From Lamellibrachia satsuma (Eukaryota; Annelida; Polychaeta; Sabellida; Siboglinidae), in the NCBI GenBank assembly GCA_033239005.1, contig BSQZ01000006.1, positions 8,941,662-9,005,661 of the forward strand: a DNA stretch of 64,000 bases, read 5' to 3'. The stretch's first letter is position 1; the number at the start of each line of letters is the position of its first letter. A program made the translations under genes and the position numbers. Positions 47,732 to 58,697 of this stretch are shown here, one piece after another. The notes under the pieces were generated by a model. That model ran no database searches, was not told where the DNA came from, and was given only the letters and a program-made list of their open reading frames with translations.

Positions 47732-48522
47732 TGAACCTTCGTGGACTTCATCTGCAACAAGACGGACGGATGATCTAGCGACGCGGGTGTGGACGGAACT
47801 CTTCCACTCAGCGATGACTTGGACCTGTCAGTAGCATTAAGTGCATCGATGCATCAAGCAGCACGATAACAATCACGTCGTGATTGTCCATTGTGAGCAG
47901 ACTATTGTTCTGCACGCACTCAACTGAACACTGTGATTACAGGCGGATTAGTAGACAACGCAGAGATTGTGAACTGACACGTTGCATCAACAGTTCCGTT
48001 GTCTGGGAAAATAGGACAGATTCGTCGCTGGCTCGGTTTCTTGAGTACTGGCCTAACGTGCTCTACGTGACACTTCGCCAGTCCCCAGACAATGGTCAGT
48101 AATTGCTGTAGGAAGAGCTACCACGACGTGCACACATTCTGGGAGAAGCCAAATCAGAATGGAAGTAAGTTCACATTATTTCACCGGCGATGACCGTAAC
48201 AGGATGCTGATTTTCGATACAATGGCGGCCTCAAACACTGTCATTTATCGACCTGGCGGTGCATTGCCATCGACATAGCTGCCAGTCTGAGTAAGTTCGG
48301 AACGAATTCGCGAGACCATTTCCCCGAAAAGAATACGAGAAACTCCTTATCAGTGTAAAATAACTCACATGACGGACGCGATGTAGGCCTGTATCTTTGT
48401 CTGCGTGTAGCAGCTTGATGACGACCTGCAACAGTTGCCTTTGGTCGCCAGATGCATCAGTGATTTGACTCGAGTGGTGCTCCAGTTTTGTACGATGCAC
48501 AGTAGATGTGACGACCTGGCGC
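47732..48522. other. No recognisable feature
   Basis: Unique sequence. The plus frame at 47884-48102 is unsupported. Confidence 0.4.
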
Positions 48523-48523
48523 A

Positions 48524-48585
48524 CGGATGCATGCACGCACGCACGCATGCAAGCACGCACACACACGCACACACACGCCCACACA
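48524..48585. repeat. (CACG)n/(CA)n microsatellite
   Basis: gcatgcacgcacgcacgcat through cacacacgcacacacacg. Confidence 0.9.
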
Positions 48586-48763
48586 ATTGTATTAATCTTT
48601 TGTGGATCGCGTAAAAATGTAGCGCGGTGGTACGCCTCTACACTAAATTCCACCACTTGCAGATGTTAGGATACGGCAATCGCAAAAATCACCACGTCAG
48701 TGTGGGTATTAACAGTTCTATGACCCTGCCTGGTCAGAAGGAGCTACTGATCTGTCCCATCAA

Positions 48764-48836
48764 AGAACTTTTACCCCACTCTTTTACCCCACTCTTTTAC
48801 CCCACTCTTTTACCCCACTCTTTTACCCCACTCTTA
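48764..48836. repeat. 13-bp tandem repeat (cttttaccccact), ~5 copies, inside R5
   Basis: The other R5 copy has a single cttttaccgcact at the same place (60482-60496, minus strand). Confidence 0.95.
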
Positions 48837-48896
48837 TGTTGCTCTGAAGTGAACATGAATAATTCTTACTGACAAACATTGCAGTTGGCGTTATTT

Positions 48897-48957
48897 TGTT
48901 TAACATGAAAGCTATTATTTAACATAAAAGCTGTTATTTAACATGAAAGCTGTTATT
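48897..48957. repeat. ~20-bp tandem repeat (taacatgaaagctgttattt), 3 copies, inside R5
   Basis: First copy has agctatt, second ataaaagctgtt. The other R5 copy has one related unit (aacatgaaaattgttatt). Confidence 0.9.
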
Positions 48958-49475
48958 CTTTCCGTTTTACTAAATCAGACGACGTTTGGGACGGTTTATC
49001 TTGTTTGAGACATTTCTCTTCGAGACGCGCCTCTGCTGCCTAGTTTTGTATACTGTTGACTAAGCATTGTTCCCATGCGATAGCATTCAGTTGGTGCGTT
49101 TTCGAGATGCAATCAAATATATAGAATAAAGACCCTTTATTCATATACATCAGAAAAAACAGTAAATGGCGTAATTAGATCAATACGAACCACAGTTTCA
49201 AGGATGTCACATCGGTCGCTTTCCGGTGGGCACATCCGTGGTGAGGTATGTAAACTCAGTTGTATGTGAAGTGCCTGGACGCGTGCTGAGCAGCTTGTCG
49301 TACGTTCCCGGTGTCCGCTCTCAGCCTCAGCCGCCGGCTAGCTCAGTCCTCCAGGCTGAAGTGAGACGTGCACGTGCACGTGCAAATATGCAATGTCTGA
49401 CCATAGACAATACCATAACTTAGCCTCGAACAGGCACTCATGGTGCGGGGCACCTTGTCGCCCCAGACTAATAGT

Positions 49476-49757
49476 CCATGAACCAGACCCGATTTTACTA
49501 AAAATTTTACAATAAAATTCCCACTATGATGTTTAGTTACAACAATGTATAAAGTATTTGAAAATGTGTGATGGAAATTTCAGATGAGCAACTTAATGCC
49601 TATTTGGACACCATCTTTAAACATGGCTGTCTTTTTCAAACGTAAATCATGTTATTCAAAACAAATGCTCTATGGCAAAATCTAGATGTTAGATCTTAAA
49701 GGTGTTCAACTTAGAATGATGAGAATACCAGTACTCATCTAAGCCATCTCTATACAT
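49476..49757. other. No recognisable feature
   Basis: AT-rich unique sequence. Confidence 0.4.
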
Positions 49758-50668
49758 GTTTGATTTAACAAGATTGCCATCCAAGGCAAAAGGCCCAGAT
49801 GGCAAGTGGACAAGGAAGCCATTGGTTATCGAGAGTCCAACATTTTTAATTTATGTGTAATCCGCCCTCCTGAGATATGTGTCAACCTTGTTTTTAAACA
49901 TATTCACGCTGCTAGCAGTTACACAATCTGCAGATAATTTGTTCCATTCATTGATTGTCCTCTGTGAGAACGAGTACTTCCTGATATCCAATCTACACTG
50001 ATCATTTACTAATGTTACCTCATGTCCTCTAGTTCTATTATTTTTCTTGACTGAGAAAAATATTTCTATCAATATTTTCATACCCATTCAATATCTTAAA
50101 AATCTTAAATTTGATCTCTTCTTAACCGCCTTGTCTCTTGCGTTGTTAAACCACATTCTTTCATTCGTTCTTCATATCTAAGGTCTCACAGTTCTGGAAT
50201 CATTTAAGTTGCTCTCCTCTGTATTCTTTCAAGCGTATTTATGTCCTTCTTACGATATGGTCTCCAAGCTTGTATGCAGTACTTTAAGTGAGGCCTACTT
50301 ATTGCTTTATAAAGGGGTATAATGAGCTTTTTCGCCTTGTATGTTATATTTCTCCTAATCAACCCAAACATTTGATTACCTTTTGAAGCTAAAATACCAC
50401 ACTGCTCTGAAACTTTCATATCAGCATTTATTGCTATCCCTAAGTCCTTTTCTTTTACAGTAGTACCCAGAACAGTATCTCTCATTTTATAGTTTACATC
50501 CAAGACCTGTCTGTAGGCATTTACATTTTACAAAATTTAGCAACATCTGCCATTTCTCAGACCATTTCACTAATCTGTCTAGCTCGTTTTGTAAATGTTT
50601 ATCACGATCATTGTTAACCTTTCTGGATACTTTTGTGTCATCCGCAAATTTCAGCACGTTGCTAATAT
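49758..50668 (-). pseudogene. CR1-like LINE, RT C-terminal half, decayed
   Basis: Minus frames give, from the 5' side, a FADDT motif C region (50600-50665: NISNVLKFADDTKV in register with 57801-57850), TVLGTTVKEKDLGIAI, GLIRRNITYKAKKLIIPLYK and RPYRKKDINTLERIQRRA (50204-50503). In another frame come DIRKYSFSQRTINEWNKLS and VNMFKNKVDTYLRRADY (49851-50087). Frameshifts near 50100-50200 break it. The 3' end has the usual ggatggc/aagtggacaaggaagccat block and a reduced tail. Upstream, the RT gene runs into a rearranged AT-rich block. Confidence 0.9.
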
Positions 50669-51254
<586 letters not shown>

Positions 51255-51529
51255 TCGCCATATACTACCTACATGTGCATTCAGGTTCATGTGTACTGCG
51301 GCTGTGTGCAGTAGGCTGATCGAAACAAAAACGTTGCCCCATATGTGGCCCGGATGCAGGAGTATTGCCATACAGTCCATAGTGAACTCTTTACAACAAA
51401 ACGATTTAAATGACATTTTGTGCGAATACGCAAACTTACATATATTATCCAACTGTCGTATAAAAAACTAAAAACCCAAGTCATGTGTAAGACTTATTAA
51501 TGAAATAAAATACTACACCACCAAAACAT
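51255..51529. other. No recognisable feature
   Basis: Short unique interval between two LINE fragments. Confidence 0.4.
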
Positions 51530-52060
51530 AAAACTACCAAAGTAATACCAATTTATAAAAAAGGTGACGAAACCCAATTCTGCAACTACAGACCAATATC
51601 AGTCTTACCTGCAACTTCAAAAGTAATCGAAACAATTATTTACAAACAGCTGGATTCTTTCTTAAAAAGACACAAACTTATGTGCGATAACCAATATGGA
51701 TTTAGAAAGGAACATTCTACGGAATATGCCGCTCTTGAATTAATTGATAGAACATGGACACTCATGGATAATAAGGAAATACCTATAAATATTTACTTGG
51801 ACCTGTCAAAAGCAATTGACACTTTGGATCACTCAATATTAAAAGACAAGCTAAAGTTTTATGGCGTAAAATGAGTAGCTTTAGATATATTAAAAAAAAC
51901 ATATTTAGCAAATAGAAAACAGTACGTAGAATTTGAAGGCGCCCAATCAGATGTATTTAATATCTCAACAGGCGTACTTCAAGGATCAATTCTAGGCCCT
52001 TTGTTATTTATAATTTATACAAATGACTTTGTCAAATCTAGTCCAAAATTCTACTTTGTT
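51530..52060 (+). pseudogene. Second Jockey/CR1-type LINE, RT fragment
   Basis: Plus strand: PIYKKGDETQFCNYRPISVL, DNQYGFRKEHSTEYAAL, motif A IYLDLSKAIDTLDHSILKDK (usual AFD changed to AID), a TGA stop at 51872-51874, then in the same frame TYLANRKQYVEFEGAQSD, motif B STGVLQGSILGPLLFIIYTN. It ends at VMYAG where VMYADD would be expected. The endonuclease, motif C and everything downstream are missing. A different family from the element at 57.5 kb. Confidence 0.9.
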
Positions 52061-52120
52061 ATGTACGCCGGCTTTGTTATGAACGCCGGCGTTGTTATGT
52101 ACGCCGGTTATGTACGCGCA
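52055..52120. repeat. ~17-bp tandem repeat (ttgttatgtacgccggc), 3-4 copies
   Basis: ttgttatgtacgccggc, ttgttatgaacgccggc, ttgttatgtacgccgg and tatgtacgc. The first unit is the codons for the VMYA of the RT motif C. Confidence 0.85.
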
Positions 52121-52299
52121 AACGTTTGTCCCACGCCTTGTGAAAATGTTGCTGATTATGGTACTGCTTAGTCAAAGATAAAAACAAAACAAGAGCCTGA
52201 TTCTTCACTGCATCATATGATATGTGTAAGTGCAGAGGAACCTTGGCTTCCTCGTGGGTGGTCGTTGTCGACTATATCAACAATTTCTTCGACATTTGA
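52121..52299. other. No recognisable feature
   Basis: Short unique interval. Confidence 0.4.
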
Positions 52300-52366
52300 T
52301 TCGTCTTTCTGAGTACATTCGTCATTCGTCTTTCTGAGTACATTCGTCATTCGTCTTTCTGAGTAC
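52300..52366. repeat. 25-bp tandem repeat (cgtctttctgagtacattcg + tcatt), ~2.7 copies
   Basis: Two exact units and a partial third. Confidence 0.95.
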
Positions 52367-52440
52367 TCCCAAGACAAGGATGGTTAAGTGAGTCGGGCCT
52401 GAACAAGGGGTTTCTCGTGTAGTTGTCCAATGACAATAGC

Positions 52441-52636
52441 CTTGTGTCCCTCCCGCAGCTGGTGTGTCCTTGTGTGTCCTTGTGTTTCCTTGTGTGTCCC
52501 TCCCGCAGCTGGTGTGTCCTTGTGTGTCCTTGTGTTTCCTTGTGTGTCCCTCCCGCAGCTGGTGTGTCCTTGTGTGTCCTTGTGTTTCCTTGTGTGTCCC
52601 TCCCGCAGCTGGTGTGTCCTTGTGTGTCCTTGTAGG
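52441..52636. repeat. 50-bp tandem repeat, 4 copies, with a 10-bp sub-repeat
   Basis: Units start at 52451, 52501, 52551 and 52601 (tcccgcagctggtgtgtcct ...). Each contains three to four tgtgtgtcct/tgtgtttcct sub-units, that is, two nested levels of repetition. Confidence 0.97.
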
Positions 52637-53290
52637 CCGTTTCATCGACCGCGATTCGGCTAAATGGAGTGCCTTGTCGGAGCTGTTCAGAAAACTTACC
52701 TCGCTTCGTTGAAAGTGCCGATATGATATATCACAGGGTAGACTTGTCCAAACTGTCATCTGCATAGTCCATTGGGAGGTATCTGGTGTAGTTGACATTT
52801 CTCAGAGCGAAACACAAGGAATCCCTCTTTGATGCCAAGTGAACATTCCAGTCCAGTTGCGCTCTATGTCACTAACACAAGCTATAGTTTGAAGATACAA
52901 GTATCATGCCGGCTGGCCACGATTTTAACACAAAACATCCAGATAGACCAAGAGTAAGTCCGGAATATGTGTGCATAAGTCATCGCTCACAGCAACACCA
53001 AAAGTTCCGGGACAGGTGTTCATACGCGTACTGTGCATTAGGTGGGGTGGCACAGTTAAGCTACGGGCAATCATCAGGATGATCTGACTCCGTCTACTTC
53101 TGGAATCCCTTCACCGCACGCTGCTGCAAAGCTTCGTTTGTCTTGCAAAACCTTTTCAACAAAGCCCTCGACAATGGCACCAGGCCTGACCGCTCTCCGA
53201 ACATCTTCGCGGTGCTAGACATGAAGTTACAGATGATATGAAAATTGGAAATCATGTGCACAATTCTTCCGTCTCGTGCTTCCATGATAT
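52637..53290. other. No recognisable feature
   Basis: Unique sequence. The minus frame at 53094-53285 (EARDGRIVHMISNFHIICNF) is open but unrecognised. Confidence 0.4.
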
Positions 53291-53294
53291 TTCA

Positions 53295-53945
53295 GTATAC
53301 TTTTGTGAAAATTTCTTGACCAACGTCACCACAAGGTTCTCAGGCTGAAGCGAGGACATTATTGTCAAAGCATTGGTGAATATTTTTTGGACAGTAGACA
53401 TTAGTGTCATGACACGTAGCCCACGATATCTCCCTCCACCTCAACATGGTTCATTGTGATGATGTAGAAAACCGAGCACGAGCTTTTTTCTGATCAGACC
53501 GGCCGAACAAAAGGAGTATTCTCGTCCTACATGTGCCATTGACACTGAATCTTCAATACCAGACAAATCAGCTGGTTTGACTTTAGACGGAACTTCTCTT
53601 TTCCCAATTATGTACACTGGAAATAATTCAGCGTCTTGTCTGTTTTAACAACAACATAGGTGGGCTGTGGCGTCATACACAGCAGCGACTTCGATTGGAT
53701 AATGCTGCCATTGACTCGATTTGATGTTCTTCCTCAACTGAGCGATTCCAATTGCCCGTCTATATTGCCGAGCGCCAACACAATTAGGGCGGAATTATAC
53801 TCATTCGAAGGAAGTGGAACATTTTCACTGTAAACACTTGCTATTTTGTCAATGCACAGCGATGTGGGTAGGCTCCTTCCAGGCTGAACACGAACACCCA
53901 TTGCCGAGTCGATTCACGATTCTGATCACTTAACAATTTCATTTT
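53295..53945 (-). pseudogene. Possible decayed coding stretch, unidentified
   Basis: On the minus strand, successive frames give protein-like text with ordinary composition: MGVRVQPGRSLPTSLCIDKI and NSALIVLALGNIDGQLESL to a stop at ~53735, then after a shift QWQHYPIEVAAVYDATAH, and PTYVVVKTDKTLNYFQCT, then DSVSMAHVGREYSFCSAGLI. I cannot assign a family. It may be an old transposon or a gene relic, or may be chance. Confidence 0.25.
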
Positions 53946-54073
53946 GATAGCCCAGGGAAGTAATTAAGACACACACGGTTGTGACTACATACTGGGCTAT
54001 CAACCATTCCAGTATCGATACGCGAGGCGTGCCACACTCACTTACAACGAGTAAGTCTCGATCTCGATCTTAG

Positions 54074-54152
54074 GATTACTTACTTACGATTACTTACGAT
54101 TAGTTACGATTACTTACGATTAGTTACGATTACTTAAGATTACTTACGATTA
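54074..54152. repeat. 10-bp tandem repeat (gattacttac), ~8 copies
   Basis: Alternating gattacttac and gattagttac units. Confidence 0.95.
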
Positions 54153-54689
54153 CAACGGAAACAAATTATACCGTTAAAGTTCATTATTGCGACGTTCGGG
54201 ATTTTGTTGAAGCCGAAGCCTGGAGGTGCCGTGTCCGTGGTTCACCGGAGAGCGAGCATCTCCCGACATCCGACAAACGATTCACCAACTGCAGTAAATA
54301 AGGACGGTGAAAATCATTCGCATACGCATAACGTAAATAGAGCCCACTGGAGTCGCTTGTAAAAACGGTGTGTTCGGACCATGTGGGCGAAAATGGTTTG
54401 TAAACTATCAGATGTTACTCCAGGCGTCAATGTTAAGTCAAAGTCTGGGTTTGGATGAGACACTGTGGAGATAGCTGAGGACCCGTGGGCAACGTTGTGT
54501 GCGATGGCTTTGCTAGAGCTATGAGCTCTCTACGTGTCTTTAAACAGGTTTCTACCTCAATCCTGGCTTTCTCAACACTGGTAAACAAAGCAGTAATAGT
54601 AACCAGCCAAGGCTAAGGGTAAGAACCGTCAACGAGTTCAAAAACAACAAGAAAAAACAGCGGACGTTCAAGTAACATTATCAACAACA
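54153..54689. other. No recognisable feature
   Basis: Unique sequence leading into the 63-bp array. Confidence 0.4.
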
Positions 54690-57482
54690 ACGTACAGTAA
54701 CAACCCATAGACGACAGCAACAATCACTACTGCACAACAACAGTAAACAACAACATAGGGAAACAACACTTAAACGACATCAGCAATCACTACTGAACAA
54801 CAACAATAAACAACAACATCGGGAAACAACACTTAAACGACATCAGCAATCACTACTGCACAAAAGCAATAAATAACAACATAGGGCAACAACACATAAA
54901 CGACATCAGCAATCACTACTGCACAACAACAATAAACAACAACATAGGGCAACAACACATAAACTACATAAAAAATCACTACTGCACAACAACAATAAAC
55001 AACAACATAGGGCAACAACACATAAACGACATCAAAAATCATTACTGCACAACAACAATAAACAACAACATAGGGAAACAACACTTAAACGACATCAGCG
55101 ATCACTACTGCACAAAAACAATAAACAACAACATAGGGAAACAACACATAAACTACATCAAAAATCACTACTGCACAACAACAATGAACAACAACATAGG
55201 GCAACAACACATAAACGACATCAGCAATCACTACTGCACAACAACAATAAACAACAACATAGGGCAACAACACATAAACGACATCAAAAATCATTACTGC
55301 ACAACAACAATAAACAACAACATAGGGAAACAACACTTAAACGACATCAGCGATCACTACTGCACAAAAACAATAAACAACAACATAGGACAACAACACA
55401 TAAACTACATCAAAAATCACTACTGCACAACAACAATAAACAACAACATAGGGCAACAACACATAAACGACATCAAAAATCATTACTGCACGACAACAAT
55501 AAACAACAACATAGGGCAACAACACTTAAACGACATCAAAAATCATTACTGCACAACAACAATAAACAACAACATAAGGCAACAACACATAAACGACATC
55601 AGCAATCACTACTGCACAAAAGCAATAAATAACAACATAGGGCAACAACACATAAACGACATCAGCAATCACTACTGCACAACAACAATAAACAACAACA
55701 TAGGGCAACAACACATAAACTACATCAAAAATCACTACTGCACAACAACAATAAACAACAACATAGGGCAACAACACATAAACGACATCAAAAATCATTA
55801 CTGCACAACAACAATAAACAACAACATAGGGAAACAACACTTAAACGACATCAGCGATCACTACTGCACAAAAACAATAAACAACAACATAGGGCAACAA
55901 CACATAAACTACATCAAACATCACTACTGCACAACAACAATGAACAACAACATAGGGCAACAACACACAAACGACATCAGCAATCACTACTGCACAACAA
56001 CAATAAACAACAACATAGGGCAACAACACTTAAACGACATCAAAAATCATTACTGCACAACAACAATAAACAACAACATCGGGAAACAACACTTAAACGA
56101 CATCAGCAATCACTACTGCTCAACAACAATAAACAACAACATAGGGCAACAACACATAAACGACATCAGCAATCACTACTGCACAACAACAATAAACAGC
56201 AACATCGGGAAACAACACATAAACGACATCAGCAATCACTACTGCACAACAACAATAAACAACAACATAGGGCAACAACACATAAACGACATCAAAAATC
56301 ACTACTGCACAACAACAATAAACAACAACATAGGGCAACAACACATAAACGACATCAAAAATCATTACTGCACAACAACAATAAACAACAACATAGGGCA
56401 ACAACACATAAACGACATCAAAAATCATTACTGCACAACAACAATAAACAACAACATAGGGCAACAACACATAAACGACATCAAAAATCATTACTGCACA
56501 ACAACAATAAACAACAACATAGGGCGACAACACATAAACTACATCAAAAATCACTACTGCACAACAACAATAAACAACAACATAGGGCAACAACGCATAA
56601 ACGACATCAAAAATCATTACTGCACGACAACAATAAACAACAACATAGGGCAACAACACATAAACGACATCAAAAATCACTACTGCACAACAACAATAAA
56701 CAACAACATAGGGCGACAACACATAAACTACATCAAAAATCACTACTGCACAACAACAATAAACAACAACATAGGGCAACAACACATAAACGACATCAAA
56801 AATCATTACTGCACGACAACAATAAACAACAACATAGGGCAACAACACATAAACTACATCAAAAATCACTACTGCACAACAACAATAAACAACAACATAG
56901 GGCAACAACACATAAACGACATCAAAAATCATTACTGCACGACAACAATAAACAACAACATAGGGCAACAACACTTAAACGACATCAGCAATCACTACTG
57001 CACAACAACAATAAACAACAACATAGGGCAACAACACATAAACGACATCAAAAATCATTACTGCACAACAACAATAAACAACAACATAGGGCAACAACAC
57101 TTAAACGACATCAGCAATCACTACTGCACAACAACAATAAACAACAACATAGGGCAACAACACATAAACTACATCAAAAATCACTACTGCACAACAACAA
57201 TAAACAACAACATAGGGCAACAACACATAAACGACATCAAAAATCATTACTGCACGACAACAATAAACAACAACATAGGGCAACAACACATAAACGACAT
57301 CAGCAATAACTACTGCACAACAACAATAAACAACAACATAGGGCAACAACACATAAACGACATCAGCAATCACTACTGCACAACAACAATAAACAACAAC
57401 ATAGGGCAACAACGCATAAACGACATCAGCAATCACTATTGCGCAACAACAATAAACAACAACATAAAGCAACAACAAAGCG
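54690..57482. repeat. 63-bp satellite array, ~44 units (left of the LINE)
   Basis: Unit aacaacaataaacaacaaca, tagggcaacaacacataaac, gacatcaaaaatcactactg, cac. Two main unit types (catcaaaaatca and catcagcaatca) plus rarer marks (catcagcgatca, caaaagcaataaataac, acaatgaac) are interleaved. At 21 codons per unit, the plus frame 55184-57529 is open for 781 codons (TTTINNNIGQQHINDIKNHYC repeated), and several minus frames are open too. I treat these as by-products of a stop-free unit. Confidence 0.98.
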
Positions 57483-58697
57483 AGGTCATTCTTAACAAAT
57501 ATGTTATGTTTTTTGGAAGAAATCACTAAGTGGATAGACGTGGGATCGCCAGTAGATATTATCTACTTAGATTTTCAGAAAGCTTTTGACAAAGTGCCAC
57601 ATCAAAGATTACTACTTAAATTAAAAGCCCATGGTATCGGGTATAGCATAACTGACTGGATAGAACAATGGCTGACTGACAGAAGACAACGAGTTGTAGT
57701 AGATGGAGAAGTTTCAAATTGGAAATCGGTTTTGAGTGGGGTACCTCAAGGATCAGTATTAGGACCTATATTATTCTTAATTTATATCAATGACTTGGAC
57801 GACAGTATAACAAGTAACGTACTGAAATTTGCGGACGACACAAAACTGTTTAGAAAGGTTAATACTGATGGTGATAAACAACATTTACAAAACGATCTAG
57901 ACAGATTAGTGAAATGGTCTGAGAAATGGCAGATGCTGTTAAATTTTGGGAAATGTAAATGCCTACATACAGGACATGGGAACTTGAATGTAAACTATAA
58001 AATGGGAGCTACTGTTCTTGGTACTACTGTAAAAGAAAAGGACTTAGGAGTTACAATAAGCGCTGATATGAAAGTTTCAGAGCAGTGTGGTATTGCAGCT
58101 TCAAAGGGTAATCAAATTCTTGGATTGATTAGAAGAAACATAACATACAAGGGAAAAAAGTTAATTATACCTCTTTATAAAGCAATAGTTAGACCTCATT
58201 TAGAATACTGTATACAAGCATGGAGACCATATCGTAAGAAGGATATAGATACGCTTGAACGCATACAAAGGAGAGCAACTAAAATGATTCCAGAACTTAG
58301 AGACCTTAGTTATGAAGAACGCCTGAAAGAATGTGGTTTAACAACTCTAGAGACAAGGAGGTTAAGAGGAGATCAGATTGAAGTTTTTAAGATATTGAAT
58401 GGGTATGAAAATATTGATAGAAATATGTTTTTCTCACTCAAGAAGGATAGCAGAACTAGAGGACATGAGGTAAAATTAGTAAAGGATCAATGTAGATTGG
58501 ACAAACTGTCTACAGATTGTGTAACTGCTAGCAGCGTGAATATGTTTAAAAACAAGGTTGACACATATATCAGGAGGGCGGGTTATAAGTAGGTGAACAT
58601 TGTTGGACTCTCGATATGCCATTGGCTTCCTTGTCCACTTGCCATCCGGGCCTTTGGCTTGGATGGCAAATCTTGTTAAATCTTGTTAAAACCCGAA
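57483..58697 (+). mobile_element. CR1/Jockey-like LINE, 5'-truncated, inserted in the 63-bp array
   Basis: The LINE starts at the codons for RSFLTNMLCFLEE directly against the array and ends with its 3' UTR (cattggcttccttgtccact ... ggatggcaaatcttgttaaa) and a doubled aaatcttgtt tail. The same 63-bp array resumes at ~58698. Six copies of this family's 3' end occur in the window (128-565, 4060-4365, 42962-43232, 49758-50668, this one, 62395-62500); this is the best. Confidence 0.92.
57501..58592 (+). CDS. LINE reverse transcriptase (CR1/Jockey-like), N-terminus missing
   Basis: 363 codons from the first ATG; the frame is already LINE sequence from 57483 (RSFLTN). Motif A IYLDFQKAFDKVPH (~21-34), motif [21 protein letters not shown] (~78-97) and motif C LKFADDTKLF (~108-117) are intact. 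The following thumb/C-terminal part has KWSEKWQMLLNFGKCKCLHT, TTVKEKDLGVTISADMKVSE, IIPLYKAIVRPHLEYCIQAW and LTTLETRRLRGDQIEVFKIL. Compared with the copy at 128-565, an in-frame deletion of 45 bp removes 15 residues (IRKHSFSQRTINEWN) after VKDQCRLD, between two short gac/gaac matches. There is no endonuclease, so the copy cannot move itself. Normal role: target-primed reverse transcription. Confidence 0.92.
   Translation: MLCFLEEITKWIDVGSPVDIIYLDFQKAFDKVPHQRLLLKLKAHGIGYSITDWIEQWLTDRRQRVVVDGEVSNWKSVLSGVPQGSVLGPILFLIYINDLDDSITSNVLKFADDTKLFRKVNTDGDKQHLQNDLDRLVKWSEKWQMLLNFGKCKCLHTGHGNLNVNYKMGATVLGTTVKEKDLGVTISADMKVSEQCGIAASKGNQILGLIRRNITYKGKKLIIPLYKAIVRPHLEYCIQAWRPYRKKDIDTLERIQRRATKMIPELRDLSYEERLKECGLTTLETRRLRGDQIEVFKILNGYENIDRNMFFSLKKDSRTRGHEVKLVKDQCRLDKLSTDCVTASSVNMFKNKVDTYIRRAGYK

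Larger units (their letters stand above)
48718..49475 (+). repeat. Dispersed repeat R5, copy 1
   Basis: Aligns end to end with the reverse complement of 59885-60543: atgaccctgcctggtcagaa, caaagaacttttacc, gaagtgaacatgaataattc, gagacgcgcctctgctgcct, atggcgtaattagatcaata, cctggacgcgtgctgagcag and cagccgccggctagctcagt. Both copies can be read with PGRVLSSLSY in one frame, but similarity extends far outside any frame. Two internal segments are tandemly repeated only here. Class unknown. Confidence 0.8.

Noticed and set aside
49226..49423. Conserved small protein (PGRVLSSLSY) shared with 59885-60124
   Set aside because: DNA similarity continues for hundreds of bases beyond the frame on both sides with the same strength (repeat R5).
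55184..57529. Gene for a 781-residue Asn/Gln/His-rich repeat protein
   Set aside because: Fully explained by a stop-free 63-bp satellite unit; other frames on the other strand are also open and no flanking gene structure is seen.
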